Shown: positions 56,705-64,000 of the stretch, in pieces | Position numbering within the stretch: position 1 is the first letter of the stretch | Layout: each line of letters opens with the position of its first letter | NCBI GenBank assembly: GCA_963807425.1 | Contig: CAWEBZ010000006.1 | Location: forward strand, 1 to 64,000 | Direction: 5' to 3' | Origin: VRUE01 sp963807425 | Lineage (GTDB): Bacteria > Actinomycetota > Thermoleophilia > Solirubrobacterales > 70-9 | Length of the DNA stretch: 64,000 nucleotides | Position numbers and translations under genes: made by a program | The notes under the pieces: generated by a model | Seen by the model: only the letters and a program-made list of their open reading frames with translations | The model's database searches: none | What the model was told of the DNA's origin: nothing

Positions 56705-57103
56705 GCTCGCTCGCCTGCCGTCGGGTCGAGCGCGGCCAGCACTTCCTCGCAGGCGTCATAGCCCTGCTGGAACCGCCGGTTCGTCTCGATGTCCTCGGGG
56801 CTGGCCTCCGCCCCGCCGATGATCAGCCTGGCTTCGCCACGCAGGCGCATGAGGAGTTCCATTAGGTCGTGCGGCTCCATCGTCAGCTCGAACTCCCCGC
56901 GGGGGTCGTTCTTGGCCCAGCCGATCTCCACCAGCAGGCGGAGGTCTTCGGCGAACTCCAGGCCGAGCTGTTCGGCTTTGGCGTAGTCCTCCTCGCGCTC
57001 CAGCGCGTCCCAGAGGTCGCCTACGGAGCCGATGTGATTGCGGAGCAGTTCGTAGAGCCCGCCGCGCTGCTCGCTGTTGATCTTGATCGTGGTGCCGGGC
57101 ACA
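56701..57103 (-). CDS. Unknown small protein homologous to the N-domain of its neighbour
   Basis: About 133 residues from GTG at 57103 (VPGTTIKINSEQRGGLYELL) or 142 from 57129. LGLEFAEDLRLLVEIGWAKND, FELTMEPHDLMELLMRLRGEA and QQGYDACEEVLAALD align with the first third of the 55634-56704 product. Charged, helical, no membrane segment. ATGA coupling suggests that the two products act together. Four hairpins lie upstream (57149-57241). Confidence 0.65.
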
Positions 57104-57148
57104 GGTGCCCCTCTTTCTCGGTAGGGCACCGAAGCCGGACTGGATGCC

Positions 57149-57241
57149 GCCCCGGTTGGGGCAACGGCAGTACCGTTTCTGGCGCATCGAAGTCTTCGGC
57201 TTCGGTGCCAGGCCCCGGGGCGTTAGCGCGCCGCCGGGGCC
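57149..57241. repeat. Array of four consecutive hairpins
   Basis: GCCCC-GGTT-GGGGC (57149-57162); AACGG-CAGTA-CCGTT (57164-57177); CTGGC..CGAAG/CTTCG..GCCAG (57179-57211); GGCCCCGG..GGCG/CGCC..CCGGGGCC (57211-57241). They are nearly back to back, 20-46 bases upstream of the small unknown gene. A structured leader RNA or a regulatory array is likely. The rest of the 57130-57566 gap holds the terminator and repeat listed separately and no convincing gene. Confidence 0.65.
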
Positions 57242-57440
57242 ACTTATGTCTTGGCGCTGGCGAAGGTAGCCCTGCGGCGTCGCTGAAATCAAGCGGAAGA
57301 TCGCCAGGATCCTCGCTGAGATACTTTGCGGCCTGCTAGGTCAGCGTGCGCTTTCCGGCCTGTGAAGCCAAGTTTGACGCCCATTCAATTGGGATCACGA
57401 GGTCGCCCGAGGGATCGTAGCCTTCCCCCGCTATAGAGAA

Positions 57441-57464
57441 AAGCCCCGGAAACGGGGCTTTTTT
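57441..57464 (+). terminator. Strong intrinsic terminator
   Basis: AAGCCCCG-GAAA-CGGGGCTT followed by four more T, an ideal 8 bp stem with a GNRA-type loop. The better T tract is on the plus strand, where no upstream gene is visible. On the minus strand it also carries TTTT and lies about 100 bases after the 57567-60884 gene, so it may work both ways. Confidence 0.85.
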
Positions 57465-57492
57465 CGTGCCCTTTCTGGAGGCGGCCCTTCCG

Positions 57493-57515
57493 GTGGGTAC
57501 TAAGTGGGTACTAAG
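57493..57515. repeat. Direct repeat GTGGGTACTAA x2
   Basis: Two head-to-tail 11-base copies (57493-57503, 57504-57514). Located between the terminator and the large orphan gene. Short tandem sites of this kind occur near integration junctions; role unknown. Confidence 0.4.
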
Positions 57516-57566
57516 TTCTCCGCTCTTGGCGGGAGCGGCGCGAAGCGGAGCAGCCGTCGATGGTCG

Positions 57567-60500
57567 TCAGTCGAGTAGCGCCCGCAGCGTCACGAAGCCT
57601 TGCTCGCCGAAGGCGTGAATGAGCGCACGGGCGCGCTCGCGGGTGTCCTCCTCCCGCAGGCCCTCCCCGAGGATCGACTGCAGGTGTGCCGTCCGGATGT
57701 ACTGGGGCCCAGCGCTGGCCGCCGCCGCCAATGCCTCGAGCACCGACATCGTGGGCCCCGCGAGGGTGCGGTCCTCGCCGACCAGGCCGGACAGCAGGGA
57801 AAGCGCGCCCCGGACGTCCTGCACCCGACCGCCCGTCCGCTCGAGCGTCCGGGCCAGTCGCTCGACGTCCTCCGGGCGGGTCAGGCGCCCCGAGGTGAAG
57901 AACCAGCCGAACTCTTCCGCCTCCTTGGTCCCGAGGTCCTCCGCGCGGAGGCGCGTCGACCAGAGCTCGCGGTGGCGCTCGAGCGCGGCTTCATCGGGTT
58001 GGTAGGAGCCCGGTTCGCCGCCCCGGAGCGCCCGACCGAGGGTGCCGATCAGCCGCGCCTTGTCCTCGTCAGTTCCGTAAGCCAGGAAGCTGGAGAGGAG
58101 CTTCGGCGCCCGCTCTTCCACGTCACGCCAGATCACCCCGACGTGTTCGGCGAGGCTGTTGCGGATCCGCTCCTCGTCGGGGCCTCCGCCAGAAAGCTGA
58201 TCGACAGCCTCCGAATAGCTCGCCGAAAGCGCCGCCACCAGGTCGCCCGAGACGATCGACCCGTATCCGAGGTAGCCCTCCCAGCCGGCCCGGGCGGGCC
58301 CCTCTCCGTCTGGATCCGCCACCTGTGGGCGACGCTTGGCCACCCAGTCGATGTCGACCGCCGCCAACCGGCCGAGGTTCGCGCCGATCATCGCCCGCAC
58401 CGCCCGTGCGGGATCCGCAGCCAGGCAATCCAGAAGATCCTGTGCCTCCGGCGCCTCCCCGAAGCCGACCACGCCTGCGCGGTGTAGCCAGCCGAGGTAT
58501 TCGACCGCCATCTCCGCCGCGCGCCCCCGGATCGAGCCGATCGCGAGGCCCATCGGTTCTTCGGCCTCGGCGTCGCGTTCGGGGCTCGGGTCGGGACTGG
58601 CCGCGGCCATCTCAATCACCGCGAAGATCTGCTCGCGCAGCGCGATCGGCGGATCGGTGCGCAGGAGCGTCTCGAGAGTCTCCATCGCGACCAGCTGCAC
58701 GCCGGAGCGTTCGGGGTCCGCGGGCGCGGCCTCGGGTGGATCGGAGAGGGGGAAGGCGAGGGCACCGATCACCTGGCCGTCCGCCGGTGCCCAGTCTCCT
58801 TTCAGGGCCTTCGCGAACCCCTGTAGCGCTCCCCGGACGTAGATCAGGGGAAGCTCGTCCAGGCGATCGACCAGCGCCAAGAAGTGCTCGGGATCGGTGG
58901 CGACCGCCTCGCTGAGTTCCCTTCCGAGGCCCTCACGCGACGGTGCGCCGAAGTGGCGTTCGGGGCGGAAATCGCGTAGGTGGATGATCAGGGCGTCGAG
59001 ATCCATAGCTGCGAGCTCCTCCGGCGTGCTCGGCGATTCGGCTGCGAAGAAGCCCGAGGGAGGCAGCGGGATCTCCGGCCCGCGCGCGGTGCGCAGTGCC
59101 TCCAGCCAGAGCTGATGCTCGGCGTCGAGCTCGCCGTCCAGCGGCTCGAGCAGCGCCAGGCGCCAGTCGTCTCGGTAGCTGCGGGCCTTCTCGGCTTCGG
59201 CCACCGGGTCGATCGCGAGTCGGGTCGGATCGGGACCGCCGTCGATCGACTCGAGGAGCCTGGCCTTCTTCTCTGCATCCAACCCCGGCCAGGCCACCCC
59301 GAGCAGTTCCCTCACCTCGGGGCGGCTGTGGAAGTCGAAGAGCACCTCGTGGTCTCCCAGCAGCTCGGGCGCCTCACGGACCGCCAGGTCCGAGCGCGCC
59401 AGCAGATAAATGCGCAGGCGCGCGAAGATCGCTGACTCCTCGGCCTTAAGTTCGGCGAGTGCGGCTTCGCCGGCCGCCTCCCCTTCGCCCAGGAAGTGGA
59501 TTCCGGTGTCGCGCAGGAGCTGGAGCAGAAGGTGGCGCGGCTCGAATTCCGCAGGCTCATCGGGCCCGTCGATCCCGTCCCGCCAGGCGGTCGAATCGTT
59601 GAGGGCGAGTCGGCGCTGGGCACCACGCAGCTGGCGAACGAGCTTCTTGAAGGTCGCAGGCGCGTCGGCCTCCAGCAGGGCTGGCAGGGCGCCTTCCACC
59701 GCCTCGGTGACCTGGTAGGAGTCGTTGGCGAAGCGCCCGACCGCGCGCGGTGGGAGGAAGTCGGCGGCGCTCTCTTCGCTCCGCACCTCGACCGCCAGCA
59801 GGGCAACGAGGATCTTGAGCGCGCCGGGGATGCAGCCACCCTCGGCCAGGTGGGCGATCAGGTCCCCGGCGGTGATCGACAGGTTGAGAAGTCTGGCGCT
59901 GGTGCCGAGATCGCGGGCGACCCGGCGCGCGAGCGTGCCTGCGACCAGCGGTGCGGGCAGGAGCAGCGCGGTTTCGGCGAGCACCGCCGCGACTGCGGCG
60001 TTCTCGCTATCGGGCACCGACCGTGCCGCTGCCGCCACGCTCTCGGGCGCGCTGCCGGCGAAGCGCAGGAGTATCTGCCCCTCCGGCCAGGCTGGGAAGC
60101 TGATCCAGTCGCCGTCTCGCCGCGGGGGTGGTGGTTCCTTGGTGAAGACGCCCAGGCCGGCCAGGAGCTCCACCCAACGCGGGCTTTCGAGCTCTGCGAA
60201 GAAGCGCGCCGCCGTGCCCGCGCGGAGCCGCGCCAGCGCGCCCCGGGCAAGGTCTCTGTCCGGCTTGGCCGCATGGGCGATCTCCATCAGCTCGTCGAAG
60301 GAATCGAAGAACGGCTCGCGGGCGACCCGGACGGCCAGGAGATCGGTCAGCTCCGCGAAGGCCCCGGTCAGCTTCTCGGGGTCGCGTGGGGCCGCGTTCG
60401 GGGCGGCGACGTGGGCGAAGCCGACCATCACGCCCTGCACCCGTCGCCACTGCGAGACCCAGGCCGCGGTGTCGCCGCCCGCCTCTACCGCATCGGCTCC

Positions 60501-60884
60501 GAGTAGGGTCTCCGCCTGCCCCTCGATCGACTCCCGCCCTCGCTCGAAGTCCTCCACGACCCACTCCGCCGCGGCGCGCAGCTCGGCCGTATCGTCTGAG
60601 CTCGCGGCCTCCCGCAGTCGCTCCACGTAGCGCTCGGTGCCGGTGCGCCCGCGCTTTCGGTCCGGGTCCTCGATCGGGACCGGCTCGTGGTCAGCGAGGC
60701 GGTTCATCAGCTCGCGGCCGACGTGACCGACCAGGTTCGTCCAGCCCGCCGGTTCGCGCACGGCGAGCAGGCGCCGGGCCTCCGCGTAGAGGCCCGCCAG
60801 GACCAGGGAGCGTTCCCCCAGGTAGGTCTCGACCAGGGCCTCACGCTCCGGCCCTCGCCCGCCCGCCCCGGCCTCCTCGCTCAT
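57567..60884 (-). CDS. Very large helical protein of unknown family, 1,105 residues
   Basis: One intact frame from ATG at 60884. Almost entirely alpha-helical by composition (Ala, Glu, Leu, Arg), without signal peptide, membrane helix, Walker motif or recognisable nuclease motif. The N-terminus has PAGWTNLVGHVGRELMNRLADHEP and WVSQWRRVQGVMVGFAHVAAPN; the C-terminus has SLLSGLVGEDRTLAGPTMSVLEALAAAA and RARALIHAFGEQGFVTLRALL, suggestive of HEAT/TPR-like repeats. It stands alone, flanked by a terminator and an integrase relic, which suggests acquisition with a mobile element. A scaffold or sensor in a defence-type locus is a guess. Confidence 0.6.
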   Translation of the reverse strand: MSEEAGAGGRGPEREALVETYLGERSLVLAGLYAEARRLLAVREPAGWTNLVGHVGRELMNRLADHEPVPIEDPDRKRGRTGTERYVERLREAASSDDTAELRAAAEWVVEDFERGRESIEGQAETLLGADAVEAGGDTAAWVSQWRRVQGVMVGFAHVAAPNAAPRDPEKLTGAFAELTDLLAVRVAREPFFDSFDELMEIAHAAKPDRDLARGALARLRAGTAARFFAELESPRWVELLAGLGVFTKEPPPPRRDGDWISFPAWPEGQILLRFAGSAPESVAAAARSVPDSENAAVAAVLAETALLLPAPLVAGTLARRVARDLGTSARLLNLSITAGDLIAHLAEGGCIPGALKILVALLAVEVRSEESAADFLPPRAVGRFANDSYQVTEAVEGALPALLEADAPATFKKLVRQLRGAQRRLALNDSTAWRDGIDGPDEPAEFEPRHLLLQLLRDTGIHFLGEGEAAGEAALAELKAEESAIFARLRIYLLARSDLAVREAPELLGDHEVLFDFHSRPEVRELLGVAWPGLDAEKKARLLESIDGGPDPTRLAIDPVAEAEKARSYRDDWRLALLEPLDGELDAEHQLWLEALRTARGPEIPLPPSGFFAAESPSTPEELAAMDLDALIIHLRDFRPERHFGAPSREGLGRELSEAVATDPEHFLALVDRLDELPLIYVRGALQGFAKALKGDWAPADGQVIGALAFPLSDPPEAAPADPERSGVQLVAMETLETLLRTDPPIALREQIFAVIEMAAASPDPSPERDAEAEEPMGLAIGSIRGRAAEMAVEYLGWLHRAGVVGFGEAPEAQDLLDCLAADPARAVRAMIGANLGRLAAVDIDWVAKRRPQVADPDGEGPARAGWEGYLGYGSIVSGDLVAALSASYSEAVDQLSGGGPDEERIRNSLAEHVGVIWRDVEERAPKLLSSFLAYGTDEDKARLIGTLGRALRGGEPGSYQPDEAALERHRELWSTRLRAEDLGTKEAEEFGWFFTSGRLTRPEDVERLARTLERTGGRVQDVRGALSLLSGLVGEDRTLAGPTMSVLEALAAAASAGPQYIRTAHLQSILGEGLREEDTRERARALIHAFGEQGFVTLRALLD

Positions 60885-60954
60885 CAGGCCAGCCTATTTC
60901 GCCCTGCTCACCTCAGTCGGGTTAGAGCGGCGGCCTTTAAGCTGCCAGCCTATT

Positions 60955-61190
60955 TTTCGACCGCTTTCGCCCTTGGCCGGGACCGGCATCCCGTTCGACG
61001 CGTCGAAGAGGAAGCGCTTCAAGGTTGCGCTCAAGGCGTCCGGCGTTCGCTCCGTCCGTTTCCACGACCTCCGCCACACCTTCGGCACGAGAATGGCCGC
61101 CGCAGGTGCGCCGCTGCGGACCATTCAGGAGTGGATGGGCACCGCGACTACACGAAGCCAGTTAGGCGAGGAGGCCCGCCAGCCGGCGTA
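60955..61190 (+). pseudogene. Tyrosine recombinase C-terminal relic
   Basis: TGIPFDASKRKRFKVALKASGV, VRFHDLRHTFGTRMAAAGAP and LRTIQEWMG form the catalytic H-x-L-R-H region of phage/ICE integrases. One missing base at about 61138 shifts GHRDYTK out of frame, and the final catalytic Tyr segment is absent. The N-terminal three quarters are missing: upstream lies the start of the 1,105-residue gene. A remnant of a past integration. Confidence 0.7.
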
Positions 61191-61208
61191 AGCTAGAGAG
61201 GAGCGGTT

Positions 61209-61439
61209 ATGGCAGACGCACAAGAAATCGAGCTGGTCTTCGAGCCCCAGGATGAGGGCGGCTACCACATCTACGCGCCCGACCTTCCCGGTCTTCACAC
61301 CCAGGGCGACGACATGGACGGCGCGATGGCGAACGCCAGCGAGGCGGTTGCCCTCTACGTCGAGGGTCTGCGCGAAGATGGCGAACCGCTCGACAGCGGC
61401 GTGATCCGCCGCACGGTTGACGGCTGGGTTGGACACTAG
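61209..61439 (+). CDS. HicB-family antitoxin-like protein, orphan
   Basis: 76 residues with GAGAGGAG before ATG. IELVFEPQDEGGYHIYAPDLPGLHTQGDDMDGAMANASEAVALYVEGLREDG is the HicB partial RNase H fold (x-G-x-Y-x-A-x-x-P-x-L-P-G-x-x-T). No DNA-binding tail and no hicA toxin gene on either side, so it is solitary here. Its stop overlaps the convergent 61436 gene by four bases. Confidence 0.8.
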   Translation: MADAQEIELVFEPQDEGGYHIYAPDLPGLHTQGDDMDGAMANASEAVALYVEGLREDGEPLDSGVIRRTVDGWVGH

Positions 61440-62599
61440 CTTTCCCGGGAGGTTGGCCGGGGCGGGCTGCGACCCAAAGCGCTCTCAATGTCGACCAACA
61501 CTTCAACCTCGTTCGCGAACTTGCGCCCACGGATCTCCTTGAAGAATTTGCGAGCAAGAGCGTGGCGAAGGGAAGTCGTCACCGTCCGCTTGCTGTAGGA
61601 GAGATCGATCAATCGCGACAAGGGCTTGAAGGTTCCTTGCGCGACCTCAGGCTCGCTGCCTATCTGGTGCGCCCATTCCTTTTCGGCTTGGGCGACGGTG
61701 AATGCGTTTACTTCGGCGGCAGCCGTTGAGGGCATTTGGACACCAACGACATCGTCCAGATCGATCCAGTTCATCAAGATGGCGGTGCTAGGGGAGATCG
61801 GCACTCGAATCTCCAGCGTTTCGATTGGACCCAAGCCCTGACGTTGAAATGGGGCACTGGATGGGAGGTCCAGTGGCCAGAGAACGACCGGGTGATCTGA
61901 ATATGCGAGTTCTGGTCCGGCGAAGTGCAGAATCTGCCAGCGCATCAACCCGAGAATGCTCGCCACTTTCACCGCATAGCGCAGCATCGTCATGAACCTC
62001 TGCGTTGGATCTAGGTAATCGTCGATCGCTTTCTCTCGGGCCGTGGTGACATTGCCTTTGAGTTCGGCAAGCGCTTGAGGTTTGAAGTGGTCAGCTTCTA
62101 GAGCTTCGAGCGACGGCCAAAGGATCTCCTCGCGCTGCTCGAAAAAGGCGGGACCGCGGAAAATCTGCACGGCGAAGAACTGAGCGACGATGCCCTTGGT
62201 CTCTGCATCGATCTGGCCTCCTTCTATCAATCGCCGTAGCGATCCTGCCGCTTTGTCCTCAATAACAGAGAGCGACTTCTCGGTGTCGTCAAGTTGCTCC
62301 CCTTCGGGACGGGTGCGCCGGTAGTACGGCCCGCGCGTTGCGACTGACTTCGTTGACCTCTTCCTGCAGGGCGCATTGCTCTCGGTGTGTACCGAGACCT
62401 TTCTTCCATCGGTCTCCCATGCCTTCTGGTACATGCGAGGCACGATGTGTCCGTCCTCGACAGTGGGGCTCTTGGACCCGTCGATCGTGAAGGCCGGCCT
62501 TTCGCCGCGCTCGATTTCGCGGTCGCGCTCTAGGCAGCACTGCTTGTACTTCTTGCCGCTGTTGCAATGGCAAAGGTCGTTGCGCCCAAGCTTGTTCAT
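61436..62599 (-). CDS. SEC-C motif + DUF4238-like protein
   Basis: 387 residues, clean. LGRNDLCHCNSGKKYKQCCLERD at the N-terminus is a SEC-C zinc motif (C-x-C ... C-C). GHIVPRMYQKAWETDGRKVSVH begins a DUF4238-like domain (H-x-x-P-x-x-Y-L-x-x-F/W), and HFAGPELAYSDHPVVLWPLD is its later conserved S-D-x-P-V region. DUF4238 proteins are sporadic and often in accessory DNA. Divergent from the next SEC-C protein with a 73-base gap. Confidence 0.72.
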   Translation of the reverse strand: MNKLGRNDLCHCNSGKKYKQCCLERDREIERGERPAFTIDGSKSPTVEDGHIVPRMYQKAWETDGRKVSVHTESNAPCRKRSTKSVATRGPYYRRTRPEGEQLDDTEKSLSVIEDKAAGSLRRLIEGGQIDAETKGIVAQFFAVQIFRGPAFFEQREEILWPSLEALEADHFKPQALAELKGNVTTAREKAIDDYLDPTQRFMTMLRYAVKVASILGLMRWQILHFAGPELAYSDHPVVLWPLDLPSSAPFQRQGLGPIETLEIRVPISPSTAILMNWIDLDDVVGVQMPSTAAAEVNAFTVAQAEKEWAHQIGSEPEVAQGTFKPLSRLIDLSYSKRTVTTSLRHALARKFFKEIRGRKFANEVEVLVDIESALGRSPPRPTSRES

Positions 62600-62672
62600 A
62601 GGCGCAGACTAGAACCCGCAGTATCCACGAATGGGATGTGCTCGGCCCTGATTCAGTGCTTATGGTCTGAAC

Positions 62673-63605
62673 ATGGAAACGCCGGAGGAAATACAGGCCA
62701 ATGTCGAGCGCGGATTCGATCTGGAGCTAGCGGCCCTTCGGGCGCTCGATGCGGCCTCAGAGCGACTCCTCGACCTGTTGCCATCGCGGGGTTTGCAGAA
62801 TGAAGGAGACCGAATCCTGGCTATGGCAATCGCTAGGGGAACGACGACCTTCAAGGGGGCGCTCTGCCTAATTGAAAACGGATTTGGCCGAGAGGCCCTG
62901 ATGCTGACTCGCTCGCTTTTCGAGGGGGCGGCGGTTGCCTATTGGATCTCCAGCAACCCGGACAAGGCAGCGGAGCACTTCGCTCTCTCTAATGAACATG
63001 AGATCCATCTGATGGGTCAGAAGTTGGACGAGCTAGGCATTGCGGATCCACTTTCTCCGAGCATGGGGAGGCTGGACGACGAGAAGCTGGCGAAGGCACG
63101 CAAGCTCTTTGGAAAAGACAACCAGCGGCTGTGGACGGGGCACCGGACGATCTGGGACCTGATCCGGGAAGTCGAGGGTCGACTGGAGAAAGCAGGCCGC
63201 TTGACGCTGCTGGATTACATGAAGCACGACCATGGCCGCAACACCAAGGAGATGCACGCGACGGCTAGCGCGATTTTCGGCATTGCCATCAATCCCGCCG
63301 CGGTTGGACCCGATGGACATCGCGGTATCTCGGTGAGGGTGGGACCAGGACCAGATTCATTGGACGAAGCCGCCCAGGGCGCATTCCTGAACCACAGCAA
63401 CCTGCTGCTTCTCTTGGTCGATCACTTCAAGCTCGGACCGGAGGCACAAGCTGAACTCGATCAGGCCATCACCGATAACGCGTTCGCGTTCGCGGTAATC
63501 GATCCAGTAGAGGCGCGCAAGTTAAGTCGAAACGACCTTTGTCTTTGTGGGAGCGGAAAGAAGTTCAAGAACTGTCATTGGGATCGGATGCGACACAGCT
63601 TGTAA
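62673..63605 (+). CDS. DUF5677-like protein with C-terminal SEC-C motif
   Basis: 310 residues, clean. MAIARGTTTFKGALCLIENGFGREALMLTRSLFEGAAVAYWI is the DUF5677-type helical core with the conserved R-S-L-x-E. The C-terminus LSRNDLCLCGSGKKFKNCHWD is a SEC-C zinc motif. Its neighbour has SEC-C at the other end. SEC-C tails bind zinc and are found on many accessory proteins. A second DUF5677-like gene is at 8470-10143, without SEC-C. Confidence 0.75.
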   Translation: METPEEIQANVERGFDLELAALRALDAASERLLDLLPSRGLQNEGDRILAMAIARGTTTFKGALCLIENGFGREALMLTRSLFEGAAVAYWISSNPDKAAEHFALSNEHEIHLMGQKLDELGIADPLSPSMGRLDDEKLAKARKLFGKDNQRLWTGHRTIWDLIREVEGRLEKAGRLTLLDYMKHDHGRNTKEMHATASAIFGIAINPAAVGPDGHRGISVRVGPGPDSLDEAAQGAFLNHSNLLLLLVDHFKLGPEAQAELDQAITDNAFAFAVIDPVEARKLSRNDLCLCGSGKKFKNCHWDRMRHSL

Positions 63606-63711
63606 GAAGAGGCGCGTCTCCGCGAAGGGAGCTGCGGATACTCCGACTCGGCGTACTCGCGGATGCTGGCTTCCTTTTCGACCATCCACCATCGTGTTAC
63701 GGTCGGCGGCG

Positions 63712-64000
63712 ATGAAGGGCATTCTTCTTCTCATTCTTGCCGCCGCCCTTGCGACTGGTATCACTGGCTGCGGAGACTCCGGCCCAAATGGTCCCAACGC
63801 CAAGGCGATCGAAGAATTTGAAGACCTCGGGCTGAGCCAAGAAGAAGCCGAAGCGGAAGTGATTGCCGCGAACAGAGAAGCAACAAAAGAGATCCGTAAG
63901 GACGAAGCTCGAATTCGCCGAGAAGTCCGCGAAGAAAAAGATCGCCCTCCCAAGCCGAAACCGAAGGCGAAGAAGAAGACTCCCGCTCAGGCCGCTGGCT
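63712..64000 (+). CDS. Lipoprotein, charged coil, cut by the window end
   Basis: ATG at 63712. MKGILLLILAAALATGITGCGDS is a lipoprotein signal with the lipobox Ile-Thr-Gly-Cys. The mature part is highly charged and probably coiled (EEFEDLGLSQEEAEAEVIAAN ... EIRKDEARIRREVREEK), then Lys/Pro-rich. No stop before 64000. Base composition is less G+C-rich than most of the window. Function unknown. Confidence 0.7.
   Translation, partial: MKGILLLILAAALATGITGCGDSGPNGPNAKAIEEFEDLGLSQEEAEAEVIAANREATKEIRKDEARIRREVREEKDRPPKPKPKAKKKTPAQAAG

Noticed and set aside
61209..61439. Complete hicAB toxin-antitoxin pair
   Set aside because: No small double-stranded-RNA-binding HicA frame exists on either side; the neighbours are an integrase relic and a SEC-C protein.
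1..64000. CRISPR array, rRNA genes, intact insertion sequences
   Set aside because: No regular spaced repeats, no rRNA-like sequence, and no transposase motif were found; the only recombinase trace is the integrase relic.

Overview
The window is very G+C-rich and comes from a Gram-positive-type actinobacterium. The best fit is the class Thermoleophilia, order Solirubrobacterales. I infer this from family content: small secreted proteins with an N-terminal segment like TYANVVATLALFIAVG, a sigma factor carrying its own zinc-finger and membrane tail, CopC-CopD/YcnI clusters, and TcpC/TcpE-type conjugation genes. No rRNA, intact tRNA or CRISPR array was seen.

Many genes in 1-8 kb, 10-23 kb and 23-43 kb are broken into two to eight reading frames, although every conserved motif is still present in order. 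This looks like single-base indels in a long-read assembly rather than gene decay. I therefore annotate each gene as one CDS over its full span and say where the frame changes. The genes at 8.5-10.1 kb and 43.7-63.6 kb are mostly intact.

Layout. 1-1,680: end of a conjugative element (tcpE, a small membrane protein, tcpC). 1,883-8,143: ArsR regulator, LysM protein, secreted Ig-like protein, a sigma factor fused to a zinc finger and a membrane helix, secreted proteins and an aquaporin relic. The ArsR and sigma genes share an identical promoter-like motif at their start codons. 8,470-20,375: DUF5677-like protein, PPK2, ABC exporter, alcohol dehydrogenase, stress protein, MgtE, APC permease, ZIP transporter, FAD oxidoreductase, RNase HI and a GIY-YIG protein. 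20,557-31,458: an ion-homeostasis block with CBS protein + SLC13 permease, twin CrcB fluoride exporters, and a kdp potassium system whose order is F-A-C-B, with the sensor split into a soluble KdpD half and a separate membrane kinase.

31,517-37,874: copper-type envelope operon A (CopC-CopD, YcnI, CopC and secreted partners). 37,956-43,665: DUF1330, TfoX, SRPBCC, a YxFxxD lipoprotein and a divergent DipZ-response regulator-kinase operon with a striking symmetrical operator between them, then a second TfoX. 43,674-47,751: a second CBS + SLC13 pair carrying the same structured leader as the first, a Kef-type antiporter and a SpoIIE phosphatase. 48,002-51,883: copper-type operon B, paralogous to A.

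51,990-64,000 is an accessory region. It holds a 595-residue regulator with four XRE-type and two further helix-turn-helix modules, a ThpR-like 2H phosphoesterase lacking the first catalytic His, two giant tandem hairpins, two related unknown proteins preceded by four consecutive hairpins, an 1,105-residue orphan helical protein, an integrase relic, a lone HicB, two SEC-C proteins of opposite domain order, and a lipoprotein cut by the window end. This region and the paired regulatory motifs are the best places to look for something undescribed.
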